NCBI GenBank assembly: GCA_001972305.1
Contig: BDDD01001622.1
Span: forward strand, 1-64,000
Source: Cephalotus follicularis
Taxonomy: Eukaryota; Streptophyta; Magnoliopsida; Oxalidales; Cephalotaceae
Direction of reading: 5' to 3'
Length of the DNA stretch: 64,000 nt
The notes beneath the pieces are model-generated. The model did not search any database, was not told where the DNA came from, and saw nothing but the letters and a program-made list of their open reading frames with translations. A program made the position numbers and the translations under genes. Shown in pieces: positions 35,600 to 46,752 of this stretch (position 1 is the stretch's first letter; each line of letters opens with the position of its first letter).

Positions 35600-36237
35600 A
35601 ACTAGATCCAAATGAAGCTATAAGCCCCTAGGGCCCATTACCACTTGAAAACAGTTTTAAAACCCTTAGATCCATACTCATAGACCATAAATCGATAGAG
35701 GAATGAGATTTGGGCAAAGTGTCCCAAACTCACAAATTTCTCTCAGATTTCCATTTCAATCCATATTTAACCATATCATTTACCCTAACTCATCCATCTA
35801 GCCATGATCTATCAAACCATACCCATATCATCATACAATTTAGTTTTATATGCAAATTCAAATCATATATGTAGAACCTACCTCAAAAATGGTTGAGATG
35901 TAGATCTGGAAGGATCGCATGTTGAACTCTTGATCTGATCCTTCCTTCAAGTTCTATACTCTGCCACGAATCGAATGGCTCTTTCCTTGCTTGATTCTGA
36001 CCTCTATCTCTCTAACTCCTTCCCTCACTGTCTCTCTAAAACTTGGAGAAGAAGAGAAAAATGAGAATAGAAGAGTCAGCTTGCCTATATATAGGCTTCC
36101 TTGGGTGAAAAATCAAAAAGCTCACCCTGGGTAATATTCAACCCCCATAACCCATGAACATCAATGAAAGAGAAAAAAATACCATAATATGATATACCAT
36201 CCATAAATACAATAGGGTACAATACCATATCAATACC
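35600..36237 (-). repeat. Tandem promoter module, copy 2
   Basis: Diverged copy of 34935-35590. The minus-strand TATA box is CTATATATAGGC near 36088, followed by a leader rich in AGAG repeats. It is cut at 36237 by the CACTA terminus. Confidence 0.75.
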
Positions 36238-36620
36238 ACTGCTAAAAAAGAGGTCAACGACGAGGGCATGGAGAGGGGAAAAAACCCTCACCACACTCTT
36301 CCTCGTAGTCCACCTCACAAGGGCACGACGAGGGTACGGAGAGGGTTAGGTCCCCTCGCTGCATATTGCCATCGCCACGGCGAGGGTATACCTAGGGATG
36401 GATCCCCTCTCCACGGTAAGGGTAGGCTCCCCCTCTTCGCCACGCCCTCATCATGGAAAGGGTATAGCCAGGGTGGCGCCCCCTCGCCATCATCTGCTCA
36501 TACATGCATATACCCTTGCCAACCCTCGCCATGGCGAGGGTAATGGCCCTCGCCGTTTGGATTTTCTGCAGAATTACGAGGGCATTACCCTCGCAATGCC
36601 CTCGCCATACCCTCGTAATT
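36238..36620. repeat. CACTA terminal repeat and subterminal palindromes
   Basis: Many copies, in both orientations, of CCCTCGCC and GGCGAGGGTA-like motifs, some joined into palindromes (CCCTCGCCATGGCGAGGG) and some decayed. Subterminal repeat arrays of this kind are the binding sites of the element's own TNPA-type protein in En/Spm. It is strikingly GC-rich against its AT-rich surroundings. From 36621 to 36870 nothing is recognised beyond AT-rich sequence. Confidence 0.85.
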
Positions 36621-36870
36621 CTATAGATTCTGCTGCTGGTTATATCAACAAAATCCATTCCCTATATCCAAACAGAACTTGCAATTCATTTCAACAGCAG
36701 CCACAATAACAATTTATATTTCAGAATTGTGTAATTGACTTCATCCATAACTACTAAACGACACATTTCATTCAGATTAAACTAATAAAACAGTAAATGA
36801 GCTTTATTGTATATTTACAAAAAGTGTAATACGTTTACAAACAATCTTAAACTGTGTCAAACTCAACAAA

Positions 36871-38520
36871 CTATGACTCATCATCGCAATCGTCTGAGTC
36901 TGGAGATGGCTGGAATGAGGGGTTCTGAGTCCACGATGAACTCTGATCAGATGGTGTGCGTTTGGACTGAGACCCCATCATCTGCGTTATTTGAGCCATA
37001 AAAGTCTCCAACGTTGTCTGTAGCCGATCCACCTGCTGGTGAAGACCTGGGGCCTTGCCAACACCTGCGTCCGTCCCTGGGCTGGCCACTGATGGCTGTG
37101 AAGAGAATGGACAACTCTGACTCCCCACTACTGGATGAGTACCTTGAAGTGCTTGTGGTAGCATCTTCGTGGAAGTCATGTAGTTCCCAAATCCATGGAT
37201 CTTGCCCTTCCATGGACCTCCAGTCCCCTATGTCAATGCCACGATGTTGAAGGGAGCTGACCTGCTAGTACCGTTGGGCCAATCCACAGTATCTAGCCCG
37301 GCAGCAGCCCGGTACTTCTCCTATAAAAAAATACAAGATTAATCAGTTAAGTGATTGACATATAAAGGGTAATTGACATATTCATTTCAGTTTGTGACTC
37401 ACCATCCTCTCCATTATAATAGGAGGTGGAAGAGTATCATTCACCGGCCTGCGATGGGTGTCGTAGTATACATCCCCAATCATTTTCCCCTTGGTCTCCT
37501 GCAAGTCAAATGGTATTTCGAATTAGTTTAAAACACTAATTAAGTTTATTAAGCACCGTAATTATAAATTAAGTTTATTACTTACCCTAATCTGAAGTTG
37601 TCTTTCCATCGTGTAACTACCGCCAGTGTAGGTGGTGTGTGCTTCGTTTGACCTATTTGCAGCATTTGTTCTTGCCCGCTTTTCAAAATCCTCGGACAAC
37701 CACCTATTCACCATTTCATCATACACTGCATGTGGTATCTTTGCAGGGCCATGCTGCCTACACTCAGGGCTCATATGTTGTACACCAGCACCCATCATTG
37801 TCTTCTTCCTATAGTTACACATCAACTTTGAGTAATTCTCCTGCACGTAACTATAGAATGGAAGCCTCCTGTGTGCATTAGATGGAAGAAAGTGTAAGTA
37901 GTCCTACAAAACATCAGTGTCAAACAACGAGTTTAAAAAACATCCTGAATAATATTGATTGTTAACTCCAACAATTTTACCCACCAACAGCTTCTCCCAT
38001 AGTAGTTCCTTCTCTGAATCTGGCCACTGGCTCCACGTGGTCCATGGTTGTAGTACTATGCCCTCTTATGATGGACGTTATGGTGTTCTTCATGTCCATC
38101 TCCTCAAAACACATGCAATTAAACAAATATTAGCACCAACATCATAGGTTAGTTTTAAAAAAATGTACTTAAATTACTAGTTACTTACCCATTGGCACTG
38201 ATATGCCTAATAGGCCTGAACCCTCAACCCCTGCTGGGGAAAGTCCGCCTCCCTACTAGCTCCCCTCATCCGTCGCTGATGGGAACCTAATTTAAAAACA
38301 TGGCTACGTTTCACAGTAAACATATATAACAAAATATAACAAAAAAGCTTCGACAATACGAAAAAAAGTTTAATGTCAAATATCATGACATAACAAATTT
38401 CCTTACTAGCACTGGGAACATCGGTATCCTGCTCACGTGTGTCTAACTCCATTGAGTCAGGCTCGGGACGCGTAGTTCTGGAGGGTGTGGTTGAATCTCC
38501 GGGAATAGAGGAACGCGTGA
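36871..38520 (-). pseudogene. TNP1-like (Ptta/En/Spm) CACTA accessory protein
   Basis: Multi-exon gene with clean GT-AG introns at 37321-37402, 37499-37585 and 37904-37980, and probably two more near 38105-38190 and 38290-38408. The exon 37586-37903 encodes NRWLSEDFEKRARTNAANRS and TTYTGGSYTMERQ, typical of the plant transposase (Ptta/En/Spm) domain. The last exon (36871-37320) has GKIHGFGNY, a coiled-coil-like QVDRLQTTLETFMAQI and an acidic tail. In-frame stops (ALT-stop-GTGG near 37240, and one in the 38191-38289 exon) show it is broken. It probably bound the subterminal repeats. Confidence 0.75.
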
Positions 38521-38688
38521 CTCAATGAGGCATATATGCAAGAACTCATCGTATTTAAAAATGATACAAACTACATACAGTTGTCCTATATATTATAAAA
38601 TTCCAATGTCCAGTCTAATTAGAAGATTAAGAATACTATTGCAAACAGTATTTACTACATATTCTACACTATTAACTTACAGTTTAAT

Positions 38689-39140
38689 CTATGCTATCAA
38701 TATACATGTCATCTTGACTATCGAAATCATATCCATCACTTCGTCGTCCTCATCCGTGCTAGAGAGATCGTCTTCCCATTCATCTTCCTCGTCATCCATA
38801 TTATCGTGGTCTGATGTAGGATCCCTTATTCGAACATTTGGAGGCAATACTACCTCCTCCCATTCCCCATCTCCTCGAAGGGAATGTTCATTTGAAGGAC
38901 TTAAATCAGCTGCAAATGATCGTAGTGGACTGGTGGCGACATCTTCTTGCAACGTAATATCCATACCCAAAGCGTCGCCATCTTCTTCTTCATAATCAGG
39001 AATGCTATAGGCATTTCTGGGTTTCATTTTTATCATAGTCACGCACCCTTTGTACCTACGATTGTTGGAAACACTGGGTGCGTAGAACACCTGCACAGCT
39101 TGACTTGCCAGCATGAATGGCTCGTATGTAGGGAGTTTCT
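38689..39140 (-). pseudogene. TNP2-like CACTA transposase, C-terminal end
   Basis: It encodes LPTYEPFMLASQAVQVFYA, the DUF4216-type C-terminal region of plant TNP2 transposases, followed by GCVTMIKMKPRNAYSIPD and a very acidic tail (MDDEEDEWEDDLSSTDEDD). The upstream part of the same domain is at 52330-52486, beyond the 13.2-kb block inserted at 39141. Confidence 0.88.
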
Positions 39141-39335
39141 TGTAACGCCCAAGAACTTCATGCATTGTAATAATTTAATTTCTGATGTAACCTTATCATG
39201 GAATTAATGAGAATAATGAAATTCTCAACTTTGATGATTTTTTCCAAACTCTAATAATGTCATTTTTGGATGAGGAATGTTAAAGAGATGTTAAAAGTGC
39301 ATTTTGAAGTAAAACAGTGCAGTTTTGGGAAAAAC

Positions 39336-39470
39336 GCATCGACGCCTTTGAGACAAACGACACACGTAAATGCATGTACATGCACGTCGATGCAGGCGAG
39401 AACATTGACACCCTCAGGTTAAAAGAAAAGGAAAAGACATCGACGTCTCAAGAAAACGTCGATGCTTAAG
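39336..39470 (+). repeat. Word array 1 of LTR A2 (CATCGACG type)
   Basis: GCATCGACGCCTTTGAG, CACGTCGATG, ACATTGACACCCT, ACATCGACGTCTC and ACGTCGATGC. It begins about 195 bp inside the LTR. Confidence 0.85.
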
Positions 39471-40218
39471 TCCAAATATTAGACACGTTATGCACTGATA
39501 GTAACGTGGTGCAAGGGGACACATTTGGGGCACTATCCAGGCATTTTAACATGCAGTTCTTGATGTGTTGAGCATTCAATTTAGCTCCCTACACTGCCAG
39601 GACTGAAATGACAAAAAGGAGAAGGCATGAGACCGCATGCAGTTGTCCTGGCAGCAAAGGGAAGACAGCTGGTGCGCCATGCAACTAGGTGTGTAGAAGG
39701 AGAGAGATTTGGCATTTAGGGAGATGGAAACACAATGAAATCTGCTTAAAAACTTCTTGTTCTCCCTGAAACGGACTTAGAGAAGAAAAACAAAAAGACT
39801 ATGAGAAAAGGAGCTAAGGAATTAGTGAGTGGATGAGTTAGAGAGTGAGACTGGAAACCTCCTTCGTTGAACTTAGTTGGAGCTTGGAACTTGGAGCTCA
39901 TGGGGTTGCAACCGTGGACGAAACTTGGAGCTACTATGGTCGGTTATAGGACTTAAAGAGGTGGAATTTCTAGTTCCTAACTTGGAACAAAAAGGTAGGG
40001 GAAGCCATAATCGTAATTTTGATCTTAATATTCATGCATGGATAATGATTTCTGTGCATAGTTTCCATGGTTATTGAACCATTTTCGATCACTGGATCAA
40101 TGCCATGTTATGCTGGGTATGTGATTTGTATCTGCATGTTGGTTTTATGGTTTGATTACATGTTGTCTTGCATGAATATGGACTGTGTTTGATACTATTT
40201 GTCACTTCATGAGGAAGC

Positions 40219-40506
40219 AGACGACTGGTACTTGAAACACGTCGACACCTTTGGGAAACATCGACACCTTTGGGTTGTCTGCATGGATACTGACATATTA
40301 TACGTCAACGCCTAAGGTTCCTACCTTAACGCGTTGATGCCTTAAGAAATACGTTGGAGTTTAAGGTTCCATACCTTGAGCATCGACGCGTATATGTTGG
40401 ACATCGACGTCTTCGAAACAGTGGCGAACGCTGACGCTAAGGACTTGAGCGTCGACGCTTATGGGACAAAGACATCGATGCCTATTGATAGACATCGACA
40501 CCTTCT
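40219..40506 (+). repeat. Word array 2 of LTR A2 (CATCGACG type)
   Basis: About twelve words such as ACGTCGACACCTTTGG, ACATCGACACCTTTGG, ACGTCAACGCC, GCGTTGATGCC, GCATCGACGCGTAT, ACATCGACGTCTTCG and ACATCGATGCC. It begins about 1.08 kb inside the LTR. Confidence 0.88.
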
Positions 40507-42810
40507 TGTACTGTTTGGAAGTTTTCTTACCTAATGATACGAAACGATCCCGATTCTGATTAGGGTGCATTAGAGCATTTGTATGCATTGCATACGTATT
40601 GTTTACTGCCTGTATGATAACCGTTTATGAATTGCTATGATTTCTAAATTGTTATATTGATTTAGAAATACACATATGAGTTTGAAAACTACTATGTTTG
40701 TGTATGAAATATGAAATGAGTATTGTTATATTTTCGAACATACTGGAAAAATAATTTCCGCTACTAAGACGATTTAAAATATTTTCCATCTACTGGAAAT
40801 ACATTTTCACATGTTTACGAATTTCGAAAATAGTTCAAATAAACTGCCTGTTGTTGATCTAACAATCATTACTGTACTGTTTACTGTGACTATTCACTGT
40901 TTACTCTGTGAATTTTATGTGTTTTGGCTTGAGCTGTACTAGTTGCGTGGCGGGGACTGCCATCGTTGGCTAGTGGCAGGGTTCACCTAGGGGCCAGGAG
41001 TTGGCTGGGTAACTCACTGTACTGTATTGTTGTCTTACTTGGTTGCCTGGAGAAGAGATCGAAGTAGGAGTGTAACGTGGGGCCAGGAGTTAGCGGCATT
41101 GCACATACTTCCTGCCTGTTTGTTAGTCCCTTTGTGGGATTACTGTACTGTGTTCTAGTCCTTCGGGGACATTACTGTGCCTATTGATGTAGCCCTGACC
41201 GGGTTACTACTGTACTGTTATTACATAAATATATTTTCATATATATGCCCCTACTGTTACTTTACTGAGCTGCAAACTTATATATTTTTTCATATATATA
41301 TAAACTGGTGTTTTTACTATACTGCATCATCCACGCATACATCTCATGACATGCATGTAGTGTTGATCCCAAATTACTCTTATGACTTAGCTGAGTGATG
41401 TAACACCCGAAATTTTATAAATAATTATTTTAATATTTGTACAGCGTATGGCCGTATTGAGCCGATGGAGCCCGAATTGATAAAAAGCATCACGTATTGG
41501 AGCTGCAAATCATAAGGCACAAAATGACCAATAAAGCCCATTTCTAATGCGCAACAATAAGGCCCTATATACGCATTTTTATTGTGATTATTTTGGTACC
41601 CGTTCGGATAATTAATATTGCCATTTGCGGATTAAACGGGGCCCAGGCCTTAGTATTTTTTCCAGTAAATACCAAGAAGGAAGCAAAATTAAAGAAAAGG
41701 AAAAAAAGAAACACACGGGCGCATAAGGCACCCATGCGTTAGAAGAAGCAAGAGACATGAGCGGGAGAGAGACGCAAGAGAGAAGTGGCAGCAGGAGAGA
41801 AAGGGAGAGAGGGAGAGATCGGCACCGGAGAAGGCGACGGTGCTGGACCAGGAGCTCACTGGTCAGAGACTCCACTGCCGACGGTAAGCCTCATTCCTTC
41901 TTCTCTTCTATTTTCTTCTTTTTCTGCTCGTTTTCTTCTCCCTGACGCCGTCACTGTCATGCGTTGCCATGCGTTCCACCACTGGTTAGCGTCACAAGAA
42001 GGTCCGGTCTTCACCTAGGAGGTCGGCTACACCTATTTCAGTGGCTGATTTGGCGTCATTTGGCCAGAAACGGTCGGATTCGAACTGGCGAGTTGACTCA
42101 GTGGAGCCAACTCGCTGCCGCCTGTGACCACGTAATGTGCGCTGAGACTCGGCGAGTCTTGGATAGTGGTATGTTTATATGATGTTTGTGATGCGTTTTA
42201 TGGTGGTAGCCGGAGTTGTGGACAACCGACGAGTCAACTCAGTGAGTTGAACTCCCTGGGTAGCCCTGACAGCGCGTTTAACGATGAGTCACGGTGAGCC
42301 TCCGATGGTTTTGAACATATCATCTAATTTGGAACCTGTTTTTGGGTTTCACCGGAGCTGAATGAGTTGGCCAAAAACTGGCCGAAGCTCCGATGGCGGC
42401 TGTTCTTGGTTTCCGTGCAAAGTGTGTAACGAAAATGTGTTGTGCATGCAGGATAAAGGAAACGATCAAGGATAAACAAAACAATCGAGGACAGAGGATT
42501 TCCGAGCATTACGATCTCAGTTACTACGTGGTAGGTTATACTATTGCTTGCATTACATTCATGCATTTTAAATAATTATATGGATTGATGTGTACGAATT
42601 GTACTTGTATGAATGCATGAGTGTATATATATATAATTGCATATGGCATATGATATATGATATAAGGGTTCGATATTGAATTAAGAGGAGATGAGTTCTT
42701 GCATTCTCTTAATTCACGGGCTATGGGATGAATCTTAAAGGGCTTTGAACTTATTTGGACATAGTTCCATTGATTTACGAACTCTTTCAGAAACTGCATT
42801 TTCTATTAAA

Positions 42811-43050
42811 ACTGTCGACGCTTTATGCTTTCAAAACTAAAACCGTCGACGCTTTCATATCTTAAACTGAGTAGTCGATGTTTTATACTTATGCTTTCTA
42901 AAACTGTCGATGCTTTTATGTGTTAAACTTACAGTCGACGCTTTTATGAGTTAAACCAAACAGCCGACGCCTTATGCTTTAAAACAAACCGTTGACGCTC
43001 TACACTCGTGCTTTTTAAAACTGTTGATGCCCGGGGCTAAGTATCGACTC
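42811..43050 (+). repeat. Word array of gypsy-3 LTR (GTCGACGCTTT type)
   Basis: About nine copies: ACTGTCGACGCTTTATG, ACCGTCGACGCTTTCAT, TAGTCGATG, ACTGTCGATGCTTTTATG, ACAGTCGACGCTTTTATG, CAGCCGACGCC, CCGTTGACGC and CTGTTGATGCC. Spacing is about 25-30 bp and more regular than elsewhere. Confidence 0.9.
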
Positions 43051-43743
43051 TTAGTGCCCTATTCAGCCCAAACACACTGTTTTACATGGTTTTCCATCCA
43101 AAATGGTTTTATCTTCAACCAGATTCAATAGAAAGCCTCCCTAAGGCTTTATAACCTATGGAAATCCTTTTGTATCACATTGATTTCTAAATCAATGTTC
43201 GAAGTGAAGTTTTAATGACAGTTCTCAATAAAAGAGTTTTACGCAAATGGTTTCAAAATGGTTTTCAAAATGGTTAGGATAGTTCCATTGGGATATCGAG
43301 ACGCGGATATCTTATTTGGACTTCCTCTCCATTGTTTTATAGATTTGAAAATGGTTAGGTACTTCCATTGGGATATTTGGGCGCGGATACTCCCATTTGT
43401 ACTACCTGTTCATTCATTATAACTTCGATAGGTACCAACCAAATGATATAAGAAAAATTGATTACAAAATGGATTATGAACACGAAATGCCTTTGGATAT
43501 GAAAAATGACTTATGATTACGAAATGATATTTATATGATTTGACGGATGTGGATCCTATGAGATCCTTTATGAAATGGTCCATATCCTTTAAATGAATAT
43601 ATGTTAAGGGTTACGAGTATTACAAGGTACGACTATGATATATATTATTGTTTGAGACCTATGAGATAACCCATTCATAATCTACATTTCCATCGCGAGG
43701 ATTATGGGTGTTCGATCACTTCATCATTGGAGGTTATCGGCAC

Positions 43744-43893
43744 CTATGGGTTCTGACCATTTTTACGACTTTACCACTATACTATGGGTTCTGACCGTTT
43801 TTATGGTTTTACCACTATACTATGGGTTCTAACCGTTTTTACGGCTTTACCACTATACTTATGGGCTCTGACCGATTTTACGGCTTAGCCATG
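43744..43893 (+). repeat. 38-bp tandem repeat, about 4 copies
   Basis: Unit starts at 43744, 43782, 43820 and 43858 (exact 38-bp period), each beginning C(T)TATGGGTTCTGACC and holding a TTTACCACTATA block. The 3' LTR remnant begins just after the corresponding point, so its copy is not available. Confidence 0.92.
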
Positions 43894-44973
43894 ATGTGAT
43901 CAACGTTATCTTTTCCCTACTCGGCTACGACCTCAAAAGGGTAGGTAGTCGGTGGTAGTACTATCTCGGGCCGGAGGGGCATAGTAGTACTCAGACCTAT
44001 AGACTGGTTGTCCCTATAATTGATATGGATTGTTATATGGATTGTTTGCAGGCCTATGGCGTTTTATGTGATTAGGACCAGCCCAATATACCACTGCTTA
44101 GGGACAGTTGTTATATTGACGCCATCTGCAACTGTCATTTATGCACACGACATGCCATACATATATATTATTATGTTGCACGCATATCACTATTATATTG
44201 TTGCATGCATAGCATAGTATACCTACACGACATTATGTCGCTGACCCATTTCCCCTGTATGCGGAATGGGACAGGCTCAGGTGATGGATTGCAACAAGGT
44301 AAGCTGAGAATGACAGGTTTTCTATAACAGATTTTGTTAGCCAATTGTATATGGAGTTGCTTGTATTTGGATTTGCCTATATGAGTTAAATATAAGAGTT
44401 GTATAAAAGGGGCATCATGTTTATGATTAAAATGTATTGAGATATAAGGCTTGTTATGTATAAGGATTGTGAAAAGGAATCCTATGTATTTGAGACAAAT
44501 ATAAAGATATTATAGTTATGTTTTATTCAACTATCGACCTACCGGCATGTGGCAGTGCTTATGATATGTGTATTGATGTATTAAACAGGGACAAGCCCAT
44601 CATTTGAGGCATTAGAATGATATGATACTGGTTTAGTTGTGATTGCTGAGGGCTGAGCCCATATGTATACATAAACTTCTGATTCCTCCTTCGGGAGTGT
44701 TGAGATATAAAATGCGTTTTCCTTTACAGGGGGTCTAGTCCTATAAACGAATACTTAATGCCGAAATTTCAGGAGATTTTAAGAGTTAGTTTTTATTTGG
44801 ATTGATTATTCCGCTGATGTTATATAATGATTCTTCCGCTTATATGACTTTGATTTAAAGTTTTAAATTTATAGCACTTTTTGGAGTATGAATTATATGA
44901 CTAAATGTACTGAAGGGAATGAACATCACGCGTCGGATCGTGGGGGTTTACCCTTACAGTTCGGGGCGCGACA

Positions 44974-45244
44974 GCTTGGTATCAGAGCTGGTCCTATGAT
45001 GGATACGCCAGGATAGGGTCCTTTGCTATGGGAATTAAGAATGATTGATGGAAATAAAGTGCTATTTGGACTTACTTGGAATAGCGGAATGATAAGTGTT
45101 ACATGGAATTTCTTGGAATTATGGGTATGAGAAGTCGATAGCTGAATCTTTGTCTCTTAAACAAATAGATATGGAAAGGAAAAGGAAAGGAACTACCACA
45201 CCACATTTAGACTATTCCCACGGTCGGAAATTACTGAGGAATAC
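44974..45244 (+). other. gypsy-3 primer binding site and leader
   Basis: TGGTATCAGAGC at 44977-44988 matches initiator tRNA-Met, 3 bp after the LTR. A short leader follows, ending at the AATAC target of solo LTR A3. No gag domain is recognised. Confidence 0.88.
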
Positions 45245-45428
45245 TGTAACGCCCGAGATTTTCATGTATTATAATTTCACAATGTAATTGTACCTTTAAT
45301 TGTGAAATTAATAAAAGGATGGATTTTCCGAATTTGGTGATGTTTTCCCATCTCTATTATGTTGAATTATTGTGTTAAATTCTAAAAGAATGTGAAAAGG
45401 GCTAAAACGACATTGTTCTGGGGGAAAC

Positions 45429-45580
45429 ACGTCGACTCCTTTATAATCACGTCGACGCCTTTGAGGCAAAAGGGCGCACGTAGCTGCATGCACATGCACA
45501 TCGATCCTGACGAAGATGTCGGCGTCCTTGAGTATTATTGATGAAAGACATCGACGTCTTTGTAAAGACGTTGACACTTT
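45429..45580 (+). repeat. Word array 1 of LTR A3 (CATCGACG type)
   Basis: ACGTCGACTCCTTTA, ACGTCGACGCCTTTGAG, ACATCGATCC, ATGTCGGCGTCC, ACATCGACGTCTTTG and ACGTTGACACTTT, starting about 184 bp inside the LTR. Confidence 0.88.
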
Positions 45581-46404
45581 AGCTTCGAATGCCATGCATG
45601 TTACTCTGCTGACAACTAACGTGCAAGGGGAATCAATTTGGGGCCTTTTGCGGGCGCCTAGAGGTAGGAGTTAGGAAGTGTTGGGCATGCACCTTACTCC
45701 CTAACCTGCATGACTGAGATGAGGAGGACAAGTGTGGCTTGTGTGAGTACATGCAACAAAGGCAAGAAGAATGGAAAATGTGTGCATGCAAGGGATGGAT
45801 AGAATGAATGGGGCATTGTCTGGCATGAAGGACTGGGAAACGAACCCAGCTGCTGCATGCAGAGATGGGGATGTACCCTAGGCACATGTGACCTGTAAAC
45901 AAGCACAAAGGAAGAAGAAACAAGGGTGAGTTCATTAAAGACATCCTTCACCCCTTACCTTCGGCTGCTACTGCTTGGGAAAGAACCATACACATGAGAG
46001 AGACACAGTGAGGGTAAGAAACAGAAAGTAAAGGAGAAGAAAACGTTTCAACCATTGTTGAGCTTGGAGCTTGGAGCTTGAAACCACTGGTGCAGCTACG
46101 GGACGGACCTAGAGGGGCTGCTATGACAGGTTTGGAAACGAAAAGAGGTGGACTTTCCAGTTCCTAACTTGGAAGGAAAGGTAGGGGAATGCCATACTGT
46201 AATTTCGAGTTTGATATCCATGAATGGTTTATGATTTTGGATGTATGAAATGCATGATTCTGGAAATGATATTGTTACTGGATTGATGCCATGATATGCG
46301 AGATATGTTTTGAGTATCTGCATGTTAGTTTATTGCCTCGATTACCTGTTGTTATGCATGATTATGGGTTGTTAAGGCCACTGTTTGTTAAGTCGTAAGG
46401 AAGA

Positions 46405-46752
46405 AGACGACTACTGTTGGAAAGACATCGACGCCTTTTAAATGAACATCGATGTCTTTTTAGTTTTGCCTTGTTACTGATTGAAAGGGATCGATGTCTA
46501 TGGAAAGACATCGATGCCCTAGGCTACCTATCTGGATTTTGACGTGAAAGACGTCGACGCATAAGGTTCCTACCTTAACGCGTCGACGCCGTCAACAATA
46601 CGCTGTCGTTTTAAGGTTCCAGACCTTGAGCGTCGACGCGTATGAAATGACATCGATGCCTTCTGTTGAAGAACGCGCTGACACTGAGACTTGGACATCG
46701 ACGCCAGTTGGAAAAGACATCGACGCCTTTTGGAAAGACATCGACGTCTTTG
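46405..46752 (+). repeat. Word array 2 of LTR A3 (CATCGACG type)
   Basis: About fourteen words, mainly ACATCGACGCCTTTT, ACATCGATGTC, ACGTCGACGC, GCGTCGACGCC and ACATCGACGTCTTTG. It lies inside the candidate intron. Confidence 0.9.

Larger units (their letters stand above)
34611..36237 (-). mobile_element. LTR fragment D with duplicated promoter module
   Basis: No coding is seen. Minus-strand LTR character is shown by TATA-like boxes followed by purine/pyrimidine-rich leaders, and by a word array at its downstream end (34611-34855). Two diverged tandem copies of about 640 bp make up most of it. Neither TG nor CA end is found: the left border is a rearrangement and the right border is the CACTA insertion at 36238. 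The family is not recognised elsewhere in the window. Confidence 0.6.
36238..39140 (-). mobile_element. CACTA (En/Spm-like) DNA transposon, 3' part
   Basis: The left terminus reads CACTGCTAAAAAAGAGG, a variant of the CACTA terminal repeat. It is followed by 380 bp of GC-rich subterminal palindromes, then a multi-exon TNP1-like gene and the C-terminal domain of a TNP2-like transposase, all on the minus strand. The transposase is cut at 39140 by LTR A2 and continues at 52330-52486, where copia-3 interrupts it again. The far terminus is outside the window, so the 3-bp target duplication cannot be checked. Confidence 0.85.
39141..41398 (+). mobile_element. Solo LTR A2, left part
   Basis: It starts TGTAACGCCC inside the CACTA transposase. 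The right part is 51930-52329, ending GGGTGTGACA. The outer duplication is TTTCT (39136-39140) against TTCCT (52330-52334), 4/5. The total of 2658 bp matches A1 and A3. It carries CATCGACG-type arrays and the GGTAGGGG donor-like site (39995). It was later split by gypsy-3. Confidence 0.9.
41399..44973 (+). repeat. 5' LTR of gypsy-3 (3575 bp)
   Basis: It starts TGTAACACCC and ends GGGGCGCGACA. It contains a word array (42811-43050), a 38-bp tandem repeat (43744-43893) and good splice-like sites: GACG/GTAAGCC near 41884, an acceptor GGGACAG near 44274 followed by CAACAAG/GTAAGC, and CCTTTACAG near 44729. Its last 1.08 kb matches 50843-51929. Confidence 0.88.

Noticed and set aside
36268-36709. 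Proline/arginine-rich open frames near the CACTA end
   Set aside because: They are by-products of the GC-rich subterminal palindromes, which read open in several frames on both strands.
41757-42182. Possible small host gene in the gypsy-3 LTR (several Arg/Ser-rich frames)
   Set aside because: It lies in the LTR leader, has purine-rich low complexity, and no frame is preferred. The GTAAG site fits a leader exon better.
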